A stretch of 64,000 nt of DNA from Flectobacillus major DSM 103 (GCF_000427405.1 NZ_KE386491.1:2215001-2279000); one strand, 5' to 3'; counted from the stretch's first letter, positions 9,788-20,218 are shown. The notes: generated by a model not told the origin, from the sequence alone. Translations and numbers: made by a program.

Positions 9788-11068
9788 TTAATGCCCCCCC
9801 GAAATAGTAGCTCCTTTCTCTGATTTTGATTTTATAGCAAAAAACAATACAACAAAGAAACATACCAATGGCACAATATAGGCCGTTTGGATACTACTAA
9901 CATCCGAAATACGCCCCATTACTACAGGAAAAATTGCCCCTCCAACTATCGACATAATTACCAATGAAGACCCCAACTTGGTTTGCGAACCCAAACCTTG
10001 GATACTCAAAGAGAAAATGGTTGGAAACATAATCGACATAAAAAACTCAACACCAATCAATGCGTAAATAGAAGGCATACCTCCTACCGTAATAGCCACC
10101 GCCAACAACACAATATTAAAGACACTATACACGGCCAACAAACGATTGGGAGCAATATATTTCATTAAAAATGTACCTAAAAATCGCCCTAACATAAAGC
10201 ACAACAAAGCAAATGATAAATAACCTGCGGCTTCTTTTTCTGAAATACTAGCTGTTTTTCCTAAAAAGCGAATAAAGAAACTCGATACACATACCTGAGC
10301 CCCAACATAAAAAAACTGTGCAATAACACCCAATATCAAATTCTTTTGTTGGAAAATACTACCAGTATTGCCACTTTCTGTCGAAGCGTCGCTATCTTCT
10401 TTTATATCTGGCAAATGCGTTTTCCACAAAACTAATGCTACCGAAAGCACCACCAAACCAATCACGATATAAGGGATTTGTACACTTTCTGCTTCGTGTG
10501 TTAATAGGGTATTAACCTCTTCGGGCGACAAACTTTTGATTTGCTCTTCTGAAATAGTGGTATCGGTTAAAATAAAAAACTTGCCTGCCAATGGTGCCAA
10601 CGATGCCGCTAGGCCATTAAACGACTGTGAAAGATTAAGGCGTTGGGTAGAAGTGGCACTATCGCCCAGTACCGTTACATAAGGATTAGCGGCTGTTTCG
10701 AGAAACGTTAAACCACTGGCAATAATAAAAAGAGCCATCAAAAATAATCCATAAGTACGGGTAGCGGCCGCAGGATAAAACAAAAATGCCCCGCCCGCAA
10801 AAATCAATAATCCTACAATAATACCTGATTTATAACCATATCGGTTCATGACCAACCCTGCAGGTATAGCCATAACAAAATACCCAACAAAAAAGGCCGA
10901 ATCAATAAAAGCAGACTGTAAATCAGTAAGTTGACAAGCTTTTTTGAGATGTGGAATCAATATTGGATTGAGGTTGTGAGCAAAACCCCACAGAAAAAAC
11001 AAAACCGTTATCAAAACAAAGGGTATCAAATAGGGATTACGAGTATTAGACTGATTGGACAATGCCAT
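9788..11068 (-). CDS. fucP: L-fucose:H+ symporter FucP (MFS)
   Basis: A 426-aa, 12-helix major-facilitator sugar/proton symporter of the FucP family in the inner membrane. The first helix region reads FVLITVLFFLWGFAHNLNP, with the FucP signature around the conserved asparagine. It is followed by LTDLQSAFIDSAFFVGYF and PAGLVMNRYGYKSG, and helix 4 carries ETAANPYVTVLG. These match FucP/NagP-type symporters. Because related family members carry glucose, galactose or N-acetylglucosamine, L-fucose is the best but not the only possibility. The mutarotase encoded directly downstream supports a deoxy-sugar. The gene is divergent from the TerC-like gene across 223 nt. Confidence 0.85.
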   Translation of the reverse strand: MALSNQSNTRNPYLIPFVLITVLFFLWGFAHNLNPILIPHLKKACQLTDLQSAFIDSAFFVGYFVMAIPAGLVMNRYGYKSGIIVGLLIFAGGAFLFYPAAATRTYGLFLMALFIIASGLTFLETAANPYVTVLGDSATSTQRLNLSQSFNGLAASLAPLAGKFFILTDTTISEEQIKSLSPEEVNTLLTHEAESVQIPYIVIGLVVLSVALVLWKTHLPDIKEDSDASTESGNTGSIFQQKNLILGVIAQFFYVGAQVCVSSFFIRFLGKTASISEKEAAGYLSFALLCFMLGRFLGTFLMKYIAPNRLLAVYSVFNIVLLAVAITVGGMPSIYALIGVEFFMSIMFPTIFSLSIQGLGSQTKLGSSLVIMSIVGGAIFPVVMGRISDVSSIQTAYIVPLVCFFVVLFFAIKSKSEKGATISGGH

Positions 11069-11263
11069 AAGGTTAAATTTTAGTATTATTGGGATAAAAT
11101 GAATAAATTACTTTTCAAAATAAAGGTAATTCACCCATATTATACTCAATAATTTATCAATATTGTCCAAAATCCTTTAAATTATGATTTTACCCAGTTA
11201 TCCCATTCGCTATCCGCTTAAACAATTTAGGTTACTGATTTTATTTTTAGAACGCTTTATAAT

Positions 11264-11271
11264 TAACTTTG
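11264..11271 (+). promoter_or_regulatory. Candidate Bacteroidota -7 element for the TerC-like gene
   Basis: TAACTTTG matches the Bacteroidota -7 consensus TAnnTTTG and sits 20 nt before the start codon at 11292. The matching -33 position is only T-rich (no TTTG), so the promoter call rests on one box. The implied leader would be very short. Confidence 0.45.
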
Positions 11272-11291
11272 GGAAACTTTAAACAGACAAC

Positions 11292-12056
11292 ATGGATTTT
11301 TTAAGAGAAATATTAGGAAACGATTTAGGAAAAGCATTTTTAATTATTGGTAATTTAGTTCTAATAGAAAGCCTTCTTTCAGTAGATAATGCCGCAGTAC
11401 TTGCTACAATGGTAATGGACTTGCCCAAAGAAAAACGAGAAAAAGCCTTAAAATATGGTATTATTGGTGCTTATATTTTCCGCGGTATTTGTCTTTTGTT
11501 TGCAGCCATGTTAGTAAAAGTTTGGTGGCTCAAACCTCTCGGCGGGCTTTATTTGCTTTATTTATGCTACGATTATTTCAAAACAGAAAGTACTCCTAGC
11601 CACGAAGATGATATTCTGAACAAAAAAGAAAATTGGATTTATAAACATACAATTGGGCGTTTTGGCATTTTTTGGTCTACTGTTATTATGGTAGAAATCA
11701 TGGATTTGGCCTTCTCTATCGACAATGTTTTTGCGGCTGTTGCTTTTACCGACAATATTTACTTGATTTGGATTGGTGTATTTATTGGTATTTTGGCCAT
11801 GCGTTTTGTAGCTCAGGCTTTTGTAAGGCTTATGGAAAAATACCCTTTTCTCGAAACTTCGGCTTTTGTGGTTATTGGGGTATTGGGCTTAAAACTAACG
11901 TTTTCGGCCGCATGCCATTTGTTCCCACAAATTAGTATCTGCGAATTTTTGGAAGGCGAAACAGCCGATTCTTATATCTCAATTTTGACAGTAGCTATTT
12001 TTGTCGTTCCAATTCTAACATCAACATTCCTGAATTTCCCCAAACACGAAAAATAG
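11292..12056 (+). CDS. TerC-family integral membrane protein (probable Mn2+ exporter type)
   Basis: A 254-aa multi-spanning inner-membrane protein of the TerC family. Its members efflux metal ions, notably manganese, or support metal loading of exported proteins. The two diagnostic acidic DN motifs are present inside helices: LLSVDNAAVLATMV (about residues 28-41) and AFSIDNVFAAVAF (about 140-152). About seven to eight hydrophobic segments are visible, and the length is normal for the YkoY/YceF-like branch. It is monocistronic, with a candidate promoter immediately upstream and a strong terminator 43 nt downstream. The metal specificity is inferred from the family, not seen. Confidence 0.85.
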   Translation: MDFLREILGNDLGKAFLIIGNLVLIESLLSVDNAAVLATMVMDLPKEKREKALKYGIIGAYIFRGICLLFAAMLVKVWWLKPLGGLYLLYLCYDYFKTESTPSHEDDILNKKENWIYKHTIGRFGIFWSTVIMVEIMDLAFSIDNVFAAVAFTDNIYLIWIGVFIGILAMRFVAQAFVRLMEKYPFLETSAFVVIGVLGLKLTFSAACHLFPQISICEFLEGETADSYISILTVAIFVVPILTSTFLNFPKHEK

Positions 12057-12098
12057 TATTTGGGTGATTCACAAAAAACATAAATCATCCCAATTTTT

Positions 12099-12150
12099 TT
12101 AATCAAACAAGGCGGTCGAAAAACTAATTTCGGCCGCCTTGTTTGATTAA
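12099..12150. terminator. Terminator hairpin after the TerC-like gene
   Basis: A 23-bp stem (12099-12121 with 12128-12150) has a single G-T mismatch (GGCGGTCG versus CGGCCGCC) and a 6-nt loop. It is flanked by a run of seven T on the left and A/T-rich sequence on the right. The symmetry would allow termination in either direction. Confidence 0.82.
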
Positions 12151-12420
12151 TAGTCAATAAATATCTAACATTTGTGTGCTTTTTTTCCAATAAACACCAA
12201 CAAGGGGGTCTCTATTTTAAATTATCACACAATTCGGGATGACTCATGCTTTTTTTCTAGGAAATATTGATAACATCTTGTTCTTTTTTACAGATTTATC
12301 AATATTTTTATGTACTCGATAAACCTTTCAATAGCAATACGACAAAGTAGTTTTAAACTTTTATCACTTCAATCTATTTTTCAAGAAATTATCCTATTTT
12401 CAACTTTAATCTATAAAATT

Positions 12421-12963
12421 ATGGAAATTTTTACCACTATTATTTTGGGCTTATTGGCTCTTATTGCTTTACTACTTCTTATTGCCCTATTTCTCAAAAC
12501 AGAATATGCAGTTGAACGAAGTATTATTATTCACCAACCCAAACAGGTTGTTTTTGACTTCATCAAACTTCTCAAAAACCAAGATACTTTTAGTAAATGG
12601 GCTACCCTAGACCCCAATATGAAAAAGGAATATCGAGGAATAGATGGCACTGTGGGCTTTATTGCAGCTTGGGATAGCTCAAACCAAAAGGTAGGAAAAG
12701 GGGAACAAGAAATCACAGCGGTATTGGACGGTGAATACCTAACTACCGACTTGCGTTTTTTTAAGCCTTTTGATGGAATAGCCAAAGCCAAAATGGAAAC
12801 AATTAGTATATCGACCACACAAACCAAAGTTCAATGGCATTTTGATAGCCAAATCAAATATCCATTCAACTTGCTGTTGCCTTTGATGAAAATGGATAAA
12901 ATGATTGGCCACGAACTTTCGATAGGGCTAAAAAACCTTAAACATATTCTTGAACATAATTAG
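12421..12963 (+). CDS. SRPBCC-family (polyketide cyclase/START-like) membrane-anchored protein
   Basis: A 180-aa protein. An N-terminal helix (MEIFTTIILGLLALIALLLL) anchors an SRPBCC ligand-binding domain containing VERSIIIHQPKQVVFDFIK, the FSKWATLDPNM loop and a C-terminal long helix. The frame is open further upstream to an ATG at 12310. I chose the ATG at 12421 because homologues of this layout begin directly with the anchor helix and because the 37 extra residues look like untranslated AT-rich leader. The family binds hydrophobic small molecules, but the ligand here is unknown. The gene is monocistronic, with a hairpin just downstream (13006-13035). Confidence 0.75.
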   Translation: MEIFTTIILGLLALIALLLLIALFLKTEYAVERSIIIHQPKQVVFDFIKLLKNQDTFSKWATLDPNMKKEYRGIDGTVGFIAAWDSSNQKVGKGEQEITAVLDGEYLTTDLRFFKPFDGIAKAKMETISISTTQTKVQWHFDSQIKYPFNLLLPLMKMDKMIGHELSIGLKNLKHILEHN

Positions 12964-13487
12964 GCATTTATACAAAATCAGTTTGTGTGAGCTGTTTAAT
13001 GTCAGAACATATTGAAAAAACTATTTCAATATGTTTGGAATAATTTTGGAATTAGACGAAAGAATCTAATTTTAAGCACTTTGTTTGGCTTTCTCTTAGT
13101 CATCAGAATCACAAACTTAGTACATTTTTACTTCGTCGTTTATCTGCCAACGTGCCTGTGCAGAGAATGCTTAAAATACCATTCATAACTGAACTAAAAG
13201 AGCATTTACGCCTTCTTCGATAGTTCAAAATGTTTGATACCCCCTCCCCCACTAGTATCCGATACATTTTCAAAGCAAATTTGATTTTTTATGTAAGTCT
13301 GAGCATGCAAAAGGAAAAGCATAGATGCCTCTTGTAAAGTGTAAAGATGCTCAAGACATTAGAATTTGAAAGAAAAATCAAAACCATACAATTAGGATAC
13401 AAACACGTGACACTCATGGCTTTTTGATGTCTTATTAGCATGATAATTATATATCTAGCTATTAAAGAACCTAAATCAAAACAAAAT
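12964..13487. other. Non-coding stretch at the left edge of the RHS island
   Basis: About 520 nt without a supported gene. It holds a 12-bp hairpin (13006-13017 and 13024-13035), a likely terminator for the SRPBCC gene, and the 52-nt repeat at 13135-13186. At 13328-13357 a short block resembles sequence beside the right-hand copy of that repeat (27726-27753). The promoter of the RHS genes should lie here, but I found no exact TTTG-N19-TAnnTTTG match. Confidence 0.55.
13135..13186. repeat. 52-nt direct repeat, left copy bracketing the RHS island
   Basis: GTCGTTTATCTGC is followed by GTGCCTGTGCAGAGAATGC and an AT-rich end. It matches 27668-27719 in the same orientation with two mismatches. On the minus strand the repeat opens with an ATG and reads MNGILSILCTGTLADKR before the copies diverge. 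This resembles the N-terminus of an ISAs1/H-repeat transposase (D-x-R motif), so it may be an insertion-sequence remnant. The transposase reading is an inference from very few residues. Confidence 0.7.
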
Positions 13488-16472
13488 ATGAAACACCTTT
13501 TTCTACTCATCTCCTTCTGGGGAGGATTAATTTGTTCTAGCTATGCACAATCCCCGTCAGAAAAAGTACCAAAGGACTCGTCTGCATTAAAGGATGCCAA
13601 CATCAATCTTACTGAAGATCAGATAAAACAATACTTACCTCAAGTATCCCCTAAATCTCCTAATGTATCAGGATTAGAACGCTTTGGAGAAATACCAGTT
13701 TCGATGTACACAGGTTTAGCATCTATTGATATTCCTCTGTATGAAATTAAGGTTGGTAATATCGTCGTACCAATCAAATTGTCTTATCATTCAGCAGGAA
13801 ATCGTGTAAATGACATTGCAAGTTGGGTTGGATTAGGCTGGAGTCTTGTAGGTAATTATACCATAAATCGCAATGTTCGTGGCAAAGTCGATGAAATTAA
13901 TGGAGGGTTACTCAATAATAACTTACCCACCCTTGCTACCCCTATTACTTGCTTAACGACACAGCTGAAATCAGACCTTGACAATTATATTGGAGCAAAT
14001 ACTGACCTTGAGCGAGACGTCTTTACCTATAATACCCCTAAAAGAAGTAACTCTTTTGTATTATTACCCAATCAAGGATATGTGTTTCAAGAATCGGATA
14101 AAAGTATCATTACACATCCGACGAGTTCCTTAACAAACCTTCAAATAGTAGATGAAGAAGGGCTCACCTACCTTTACGCTCAACCAGAAAGTACTACTTC
14201 ATCTAGCATAAGTGGCGGTTATACAAGTGCTTGGCATTTAACTCAGATTCAAGGCGTAAGTAAAAGAGATGTCATCAATTTTTCTTACCTTGATAATACC
14301 TCATTTAGCCACTCAGCAGATGTTATTGACACAGAAGTTTACACAACGGATGCTTCTGGACTGAATAATAGTACAATAACAGTAGGATGGCAGTCAGGTA
14401 GTACAACAACAGAATCCGCTACTATTTTTGGAAAACTGCTTCATGAAATAACGTTTCCAATGGGCAAGGTGGTATTTGTTACAAGTCCAACGACAAGGCA
14501 AGACGGCTATGGCAAATCATTAGATGCAATTGATATTTATGGTTATAATATAAATTCCAATACTTATTTTTTAATTAAAAAATATACGTTTAAATATGTT
14601 TATAAACAACGCTTAAACTCGTATAGTGGAGATATTGCGATGCTTTTAGAAAAAGTACAACTTCTTGATAATCAAGGTTACACCATAGGAGACTATAGTT
14701 TAACCTATAATAATCAAGCCTTGCCTGCTACTACTTCTAAAGCAAGGGATTATTGGGGTTATTATAACGGTCAGCTCAATAATACGACATTACTACCTGC
14801 ACAAACTTATACTTATAATGGGAATGCTGCGGCAAAGATAACCTATACGATTGGAGGAGGTAATAGAACAGCTCATGAATCTTCGATGCAAGCATGGATG
14901 CTTACTTCAATTAGTTATCCAACGGGGGGATATAGCAATTTTACCTACGAAGCCAATAGATACTATGATGCGATTACTTCTACTCAAAAAATCATTGGTG
15001 GCTTACGAATTAAACAAATTGTTAGCAATGATGGGGAGGGCAATACCACAACAAAAACTTATAAGTATGGCCGTTTAGAGGATGGCAATGGCACACTCAG
15101 AAATACAGCCTCGAAAATCTATGAAGTAGCTCAAAAATACAAACACCCACAAGTTTTCCCAGGAGACCCTGATTACAACTATATTTCTAGGATTTATTCA
15201 TCTAGCTTTACCTATTCTCTTAACCCAAATGAAGGTAGTACTGTTACTTATCCTGTCGTTACGGAATATCAAGAAGACTATAATGGTTTGAGTACGAGCA
15301 ATGGGAAAACGGTTTATACTTTTAAAGATGATGCCTCGGACGATTTATACACAATTCCTTCTTCTGGCAAGCAAACGGTAATTAGTCGCCATTGGAATCG
15401 GGGGCAACTACTCAGTAAAGTAGTTTACGGTACAGATGGAAAGAAAAAATATGAACAAATCAATACGTACACCACCTTAGAAGCTGCAAGCACTGTAATA
15501 CTTGGTTATCTGTTAGGAAAATCAGAAATACGCCTCAATGGTACTCCTCCAGAATCAAGTGGATGTTTAACCAATGATAATCGTTATGAACCTATTCGTA
15601 GTTTTGCTTGGAATTATGGTCTAGTAAAACAGACAGGCACGATTGAAAATGTCTATGACAATCAGGACGAAAGTCTTTTCACGACCAAAAAAGTAGAAAC
15701 AAATTATAGTACTAGCCATTTTCAGCCGACACTCATTAAAGAGTATGTAGCCAATAGTATTTTACTTAACAAACTACGTTGGTATCCGCAAGATTTTACC
15801 AGCATTCCTTCCAATGCTCCTGTGTCTGCAGAAGTATATGCCCTCAAACGAATGCAAGAGCGAAATATGCTTACAACGGTTATTGAAGAGGTCGATTATC
15901 GACAAGATTTACTAGCTCCGACTTCTCCTCTTATCATTACTGGTGGACATTTTAACACCTTTGCCGTAACGAGTACCGCCAGTGGAACAGCCAACGAAAC
16001 AGCGATTGTCCCCAAATCAACGGATTTATTAGAATGTGTCTGGAATACGTTTCTAGGGCCTAATAATTCCATTACTTATATGGCTTCAAGGGACTTATTT
16101 AATCCATCTGTGAATACCACAAGCATTCCTAGAAATGCCAATTATAAAACGAGAGTATTCTTTGACCAATACGATAATCAGGGCTATTTACTGCGTTTTC
16201 ATCAAAGCGATGGTGCAAATACTTCGTATAGTTATCAGTATGCGGCAAACGACAATATCCCCTTTGCTTATCCCACAAGCCAAACCCAAAATAGTGCAGG
16301 CTCTAAACAGCTCACTAGCTATTTTGGCTTCAATATACCACTTTTAGGACTGTCTTATAGCATTGATCCGGCAGGAATAAAAACAAGCTTTGAATACGAT
16401 ACTTTTGGTCGGTTACTACACCTGAAAGACCATTATGGAAATATTTTGAAAAAATACCAATATAAATACTAA
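13488..16472 (+). CDS. Secreted YD-repeat (RHS) protein, first of pair
   Basis: A 994-aa exported protein with the signal peptide MKHLFLLISFWGGLICSSYAQ. The ATG at 13488 is preferred over the in-frame 13440 start because it places this signal peptide at the N-terminus. After a conserved GLERFGEIPVSMYTGLASI segment come long beta-rich stretches. The chain ends in YD-type repeats (YDTFGRLLHLKDHYGNILKK). It lacks the RHS-associated core and any toxin tip. In Bacteroidota such a protein commonly precedes a DUF6443/RHS-core protein, and here the second starts 11 nt later, so they are co-expressed. It probably forms part of the RHS shell or acts as a partner, possibly on the cell surface. No T9SS sorting domain is evident. 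Confidence 0.8.
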   Translation: MKHLFLLISFWGGLICSSYAQSPSEKVPKDSSALKDANINLTEDQIKQYLPQVSPKSPNVSGLERFGEIPVSMYTGLASIDIPLYEIKVGNIVVPIKLSYHSAGNRVNDIASWVGLGWSLVGNYTINRNVRGKVDEINGGLLNNNLPTLATPITCLTTQLKSDLDNYIGANTDLERDVFTYNTPKRSNSFVLLPNQGYVFQESDKSIITHPTSSLTNLQIVDEEGLTYLYAQPESTTSSSISGGYTSAWHLTQIQGVSKRDVINFSYLDNTSFSHSADVIDTEVYTTDASGLNNSTITVGWQSGSTTTESATIFGKLLHEITFPMGKVVFVTSPTTRQDGYGKSLDAIDIYGYNINSNTYFLIKKYTFKYVYKQRLNSYSGDIAMLLEKVQLLDNQGYTIGDYSLTYNNQALPATTSKARDYWGYYNGQLNNTTLLPAQTYTYNGNAAAKITYTIGGGNRTAHESSMQAWMLTSISYPTGGYSNFTYEANRYYDAITSTQKIIGGLRIKQIVSNDGEGNTTTKTYKYGRLEDGNGTLRNTASKIYEVAQKYKHPQVFPGDPDYNYISRIYSSSFTYSLNPNEGSTVTYPVVTEYQEDYNGLSTSNGKTVYTFKDDASDDLYTIPSSGKQTVISRHWNRGQLLSKVVYGTDGKKKYEQINTYTTLEAASTVILGYLLGKSEIRLNGTPPESSGCLTNDNRYEPIRSFAWNYGLVKQTGTIENVYDNQDESLFTTKKVETNYSTSHFQPTLIKEYVANSILLNKLRWYPQDFTSIPSNAPVSAEVYALKRMQERNMLTTVIEEVDYRQDLLAPTSPLIITGGHFNTFAVTSTASGTANETAIVPKSTDLLECVWNTFLGPNNSITYMASRDLFNPSVNTTSIPRNANYKTRVFFDQYDNQGYLLRFHQSDGANTSYSYQYAANDNIPFAYPTSQTQNSAGSKQLTSYFGFNIPLLGLSYSIDPAGIKTSFEYDTFGRLLHLKDHYGNILKKYQYKY

Positions 16473-16483
16473 GCTAAACCCAC

Positions 16484-19400
16484 ATGAAACATTCTACTTT
16501 CTATTCTCGCTTGTGGTCGCTAGTCTTATTACTAGTGTTCTCACAATTACCACTTTGGGCTCAAGTAACTCCAAGTAGTACTAAAAGTTATGTATTAGAA
16601 CAAGTGCCACGAGTTCCCTTAACAAGCCTAAGCAATGCAACTCCCTATTCACAGGTGCAAACGAGTATCAGCTATGTGGATGGCTTGGGAAGACCCTTGC
16701 AGACGGTCATTGTTAGGGGGTCAGCCGATGGGCAACAGGATATTGTGACTAATACGGCTGTTTACGATAATTTTGGCAGACAGGTGAAAACTTTTTTACC
16801 TACACCCAATTCAAGTACTGGAGGAGCATACCTACCCAATCCTCAAGCATTGGCGAGTGCCTTCTATAACGACAATGCTCCATTTTCTAGCGTAAATTCC
16901 TTTGACAATAGCCCTCTGAATCGTCCTGTAGAACAGTATGGTGTAGGGCAAGCATGGCGAACGGCTACTAAATCGGTTAGCGTACAATACAAAGTTGCTC
17001 CTGCCAATTCGGTGATTTATTTCCAAGCAGGGTTGTATGGTGTAGGGGCGAGTAGTAGCAATTTTGCTGCGAACAATTTAGCTACTTCTAAAAGTTATGA
17101 GTTTGCAGGAATTACGGCTGCAAATGGCTTGAGTATTAATCCGTCTTTACGCTATTATGAGTCGCATGACCTAAGTATGACCATTACCACGAACGAACGA
17201 GGTAAAAAACTAACTGAATACAAAGACCCTCAAAATAGATTGATTCGCAAAGATGTAGAGGTAAGTGCGGATACCATCCTCACGACGCATTATGTCTATG
17301 ATATTTTTGAGCGTTTGGCTTACGTCATTCCTCCTGAAACCTACTTGCTCTTTAGTAATAGTAAATTAAGTTTATCAGAAAGTGAGACGGCTTTTACAGA
17401 GGGGATGTACGCTTATCGGTACGACGAACGGGGACGCCTAATTCGTAAGCATATTCCTGGCATGGGTTGGACTTCTATCGTTTATGATAAACTCGATAGG
17501 CCTGTTATGACACAAGACCCACAGGAAGCAGCACAAAGCCCTAAGCAATGGCAATTTACCAAGTATGATGCACTGGGAAGAACCATTATGGCAGGAATTA
17601 CCACAAGCTACAATAGTAGTGATAGAGATGTTCTTCAAACGGCATTTAATGCCATAACTACGCCTTATGAAGAACGAGGAACTGCTCAATTAGCCTACAC
17701 AAAGCAGAGCTTTCCCTCAAGTGCCAATCCAAGCGATGCCGAAGTGATGAAAGTGCAGTATTATGATACCTACGATTGGATTCCTACAGGATTGGGTAAT
17801 CAGTTAAGCACCGACGACGACCCTGCCTTTAGTACTACTCAAATGGATGGACAACTAACGGGTGGAAAGGAACGAAATCTAAGTACGAACGATTGGTATG
17901 CAAGTACCCTGTATTATGACTATCGTTTACGCCTAGTCAATCAAAATAGTGATAACCATTTAGGAGGAAAAGAACACCTCAATATGCACTATAATTTTGT
18001 AGGGGAAGTCCTTCGGGTTCGTAAAAGCCATGATACAGGAACGTCGGCAAGTTTGATTACAGAAACCTCAGAATACAGTTATGACCATATAGGACGTAAG
18101 AAAAGCTACATTCACGGAATTAATGGAGCAAAACAACAATTAGCAACCTATCAATACGATGCCATTGGAAGATTGATTCAGAAACAGCTCCGTCCTAGCA
18201 ATAATCTTGTAAGCCAACAATCAGGTAATTGGTCAGATGCTTCGACGTGGTCAGGTAATTTGCCCACCCTCTCTGATTTTGTGACCATCAATACAGGGCA
18301 TCATGTCGCTATCCCTAGCAACACGATAGTAAATGCAGGTAGCTTACTGAACAAAGGAACATTAGATATGGCTACTACTTCCCAACTAAATTTGGGAATA
18401 TTAGTGCCTAGTGGCAACGCCACAGCCTTACAAAGTGTGGACTATACCTACCACATTAGAGGGGGATTAAAGGGAATTAACTTGGATGCTTCGGGTAATG
18501 TAGCTCTCAGTAATGGCGATTTGTTTGCCATGAAACTGGGCTACGAAGAAGATGGCACATATTATGATGGAAATATCCGAAAACAAGAATGGAAAACCTC
18601 ACTTGATAACCTGAGCCGTTCCTTTACCTATCGTTACGATGGAGCAAATCGAATTAAAGCAGGGGTATATCAGGGTGGCAAAACGGGCGAAGATTATAGT
18701 TTGAAAAATGTTACCTACGACAATAATGGAAACATTAAAAACCTTGTTCGTAATGGATTAAAGACCAACAACAACTTTGGAGTTATTGATAATTTGGCTT
18801 ATACTTACCTAGCAAATTCCAATAAGGTTCAAGCAGTAACGGACAATTCCAATGAAACAGCGAGCTTTAGTGCGGGAGGCGTACCTCATGCCGCTGGCAC
18901 AACGGATTATACCTACTCTTCGGACGGCTCTTTAATCAGCGATGCCAATAAAGGAATTTCACTGATTGAATACAATTATTTGAAATTGCCCAAGAGAATT
19001 GTTAAAGGAAGTACGACAATTGTATATCAATACAGTGCTAGTGGCAAAAAGCTAAAAGAGACCATTGGTACTAACGTGACTGATTACGTAGGGAATTTGA
19101 TATACAGAAATAGTGTAGTCTATCAACTTGCAAACGATGAAGGGCGTGTGGTCAATGGTACGTATGAGTACGATATAAAAGACCATTTAGGCAGCCTTAG
19201 GGTAAGTTTCAAAGATTCTGTAGGAATAGCCAAAACAACCCAAGAAAGCCATACAGGAGTGTGGGGAGAAGAATTGCCAAGCCTAAGCTACAAGAATACA
19301 CCCAATTTAGATAACTTTAAGTTTACAGGTAAAGAAAATCTACCCGAAACTGGCTACACCGATTTTGGAGCAAGATGGTATGATAATATTGTGCCTAGAT

Positions 19401-20215
19401 TTATTTCTATTGACCCTTTAGCCGAAATCTCAAGAAGGTGGTCGCCTTATGCCTATGCCTTTGTTAATCCATTAAGATTTATCGACCCTGATGGAATGGC
19501 AACCAGAGATGTTTTTGGAAACACTACTTTTGATGGCTATGTCGGCGATGATGGGAATGGTAATTATCACGGAGAAACTGAGCCTGTCAAGGGGAAAACA
19601 ACTGTAAATAATAACAAAGGGAAAGGTACTAAAGCCAAAGCCGTAAGTGCTACCGTTGTTGCTGGTACTGCAATTATGGCTGGTAGAACAGGGATAGGTT
19701 GGTCATTAGGAGAAGGTGCTGTTGCATTAGGGGAAGGAGCTGTTGGTGTTTCTGGATGGGGATTGGTAGCCCTAGGAGTGGGTTATCTGATGTCGATTAC
19801 TCCTAGTATAGATGCTGCAGGTGATATAGCTGATGCTGGAACGAAAACAGAAAAAAAGGAAACAATAACATTATTTAGGGGAGTAAATAGGAGTTATATG
19901 GCTCAATATATATTGGCAAGACAAGGAATTGCAATCCCAAGAGGTGGACATGACTCTCCAAGACAACACAGTGTAGGCAATACTGATAGTATTTTTACAT
20001 CTTGGTCTACTGAACCGAATGTTGCGGCATGGAGGGCAAAAGCAGATGGTGTTATACTGAAAATACAAATGCAAATTGGAGATCCTAGATTATTACCTAA
20101 TATTTTTGCTAAATATCCTGGTGAACAGGAATTTTTGATTATGGGTATAATTAGAGGAGCTCAGGTACTAAAATCATGGGATACAGGAACATGGAATCCA
20201 ACACAAATCAAATAA
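16484..20215 (+). CDS. RHS polymorphic toxin with DUF6443 and C-terminal ADP-ribosyltransferase-like tip
   Basis: A 1243-aa exported toxin. A signal peptide (about 1-26, ending LPLWAQ) is followed by a DUF6443-like domain (about 30-170, SYVDGLGRPLQTVIVRGS), many YD repeats, an odd inserted SGNWSDASTWSGNLPT segment (about 575-640), and the RHS-associated core with DHLGSLRVSF at about 900 and FIDPDGM at about 999-1005. After the core come a GNGNYHGETEPVKG linker, a Gly/Ala hydrophobic segment and a tip. The tip carries R1132 in TLFRGV, S1173 in FTSWST and E1214-Q-E1216 in PGEQEF, which is the R-S-ExE layout of arginine-type ADP-ribosyltransferases. The predicted target modification is inferred. 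The next gene, 3 nt downstream, is the likely immunity protein. Confidence 0.85.
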   Translation: MKHSTFYSRLWSLVLLLVFSQLPLWAQVTPSSTKSYVLEQVPRVPLTSLSNATPYSQVQTSISYVDGLGRPLQTVIVRGSADGQQDIVTNTAVYDNFGRQVKTFLPTPNSSTGGAYLPNPQALASAFYNDNAPFSSVNSFDNSPLNRPVEQYGVGQAWRTATKSVSVQYKVAPANSVIYFQAGLYGVGASSSNFAANNLATSKSYEFAGITAANGLSINPSLRYYESHDLSMTITTNERGKKLTEYKDPQNRLIRKDVEVSADTILTTHYVYDIFERLAYVIPPETYLLFSNSKLSLSESETAFTEGMYAYRYDERGRLIRKHIPGMGWTSIVYDKLDRPVMTQDPQEAAQSPKQWQFTKYDALGRTIMAGITTSYNSSDRDVLQTAFNAITTPYEERGTAQLAYTKQSFPSSANPSDAEVMKVQYYDTYDWIPTGLGNQLSTDDDPAFSTTQMDGQLTGGKERNLSTNDWYASTLYYDYRLRLVNQNSDNHLGGKEHLNMHYNFVGEVLRVRKSHDTGTSASLITETSEYSYDHIGRKKSYIHGINGAKQQLATYQYDAIGRLIQKQLRPSNNLVSQQSGNWSDASTWSGNLPTLSDFVTINTGHHVAIPSNTIVNAGSLLNKGTLDMATTSQLNLGILVPSGNATALQSVDYTYHIRGGLKGINLDASGNVALSNGDLFAMKLGYEEDGTYYDGNIRKQEWKTSLDNLSRSFTYRYDGANRIKAGVYQGGKTGEDYSLKNVTYDNNGNIKNLVRNGLKTNNNFGVIDNLAYTYLANSNKVQAVTDNSNETASFSAGGVPHAAGTTDYTYSSDGSLISDANKGISLIEYNYLKLPKRIVKGSTTIVYQYSASGKKLKETIGTNVTDYVGNLIYRNSVVYQLANDEGRVVNGTYEYDIKDHLGSLRVSFKDSVGIAKTTQESHTGVWGEELPSLSYKNTPNLDNFKFTGKENLPETGYTDFGARWYDNIVPRFISIDPLAEISRRWSPYAYAFVNPLRFIDPDGMATRDVFGNTTFDGYVGDDGNGNYHGETEPVKGKTTVNNNKGKGTKAKAVSATVVAGTAIMAGRTGIGWSLGEGAVALGEGAVGVSGWGLVALGVGYLMSITPSIDAAGDIADAGTKTEKKETITLFRGVNRSYMAQYILARQGIAIPRGGHDSPRQHSVGNTDSIFTSWSTEPNVAAWRAKADGVILKIQMQIGDPRLLPNIFAKYPGEQEFLIMGIIRGAQVLKSWDTGTWNPTQIK

Positions 20216-20218
20216 CAA

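Noticed and set aside
12310-12420. Upstream in-frame extension of the SRPBCC gene
   Set aside because: The extra residues are AT-rich and precede the natural anchor-helix start at 12421; no family sequence is gained.
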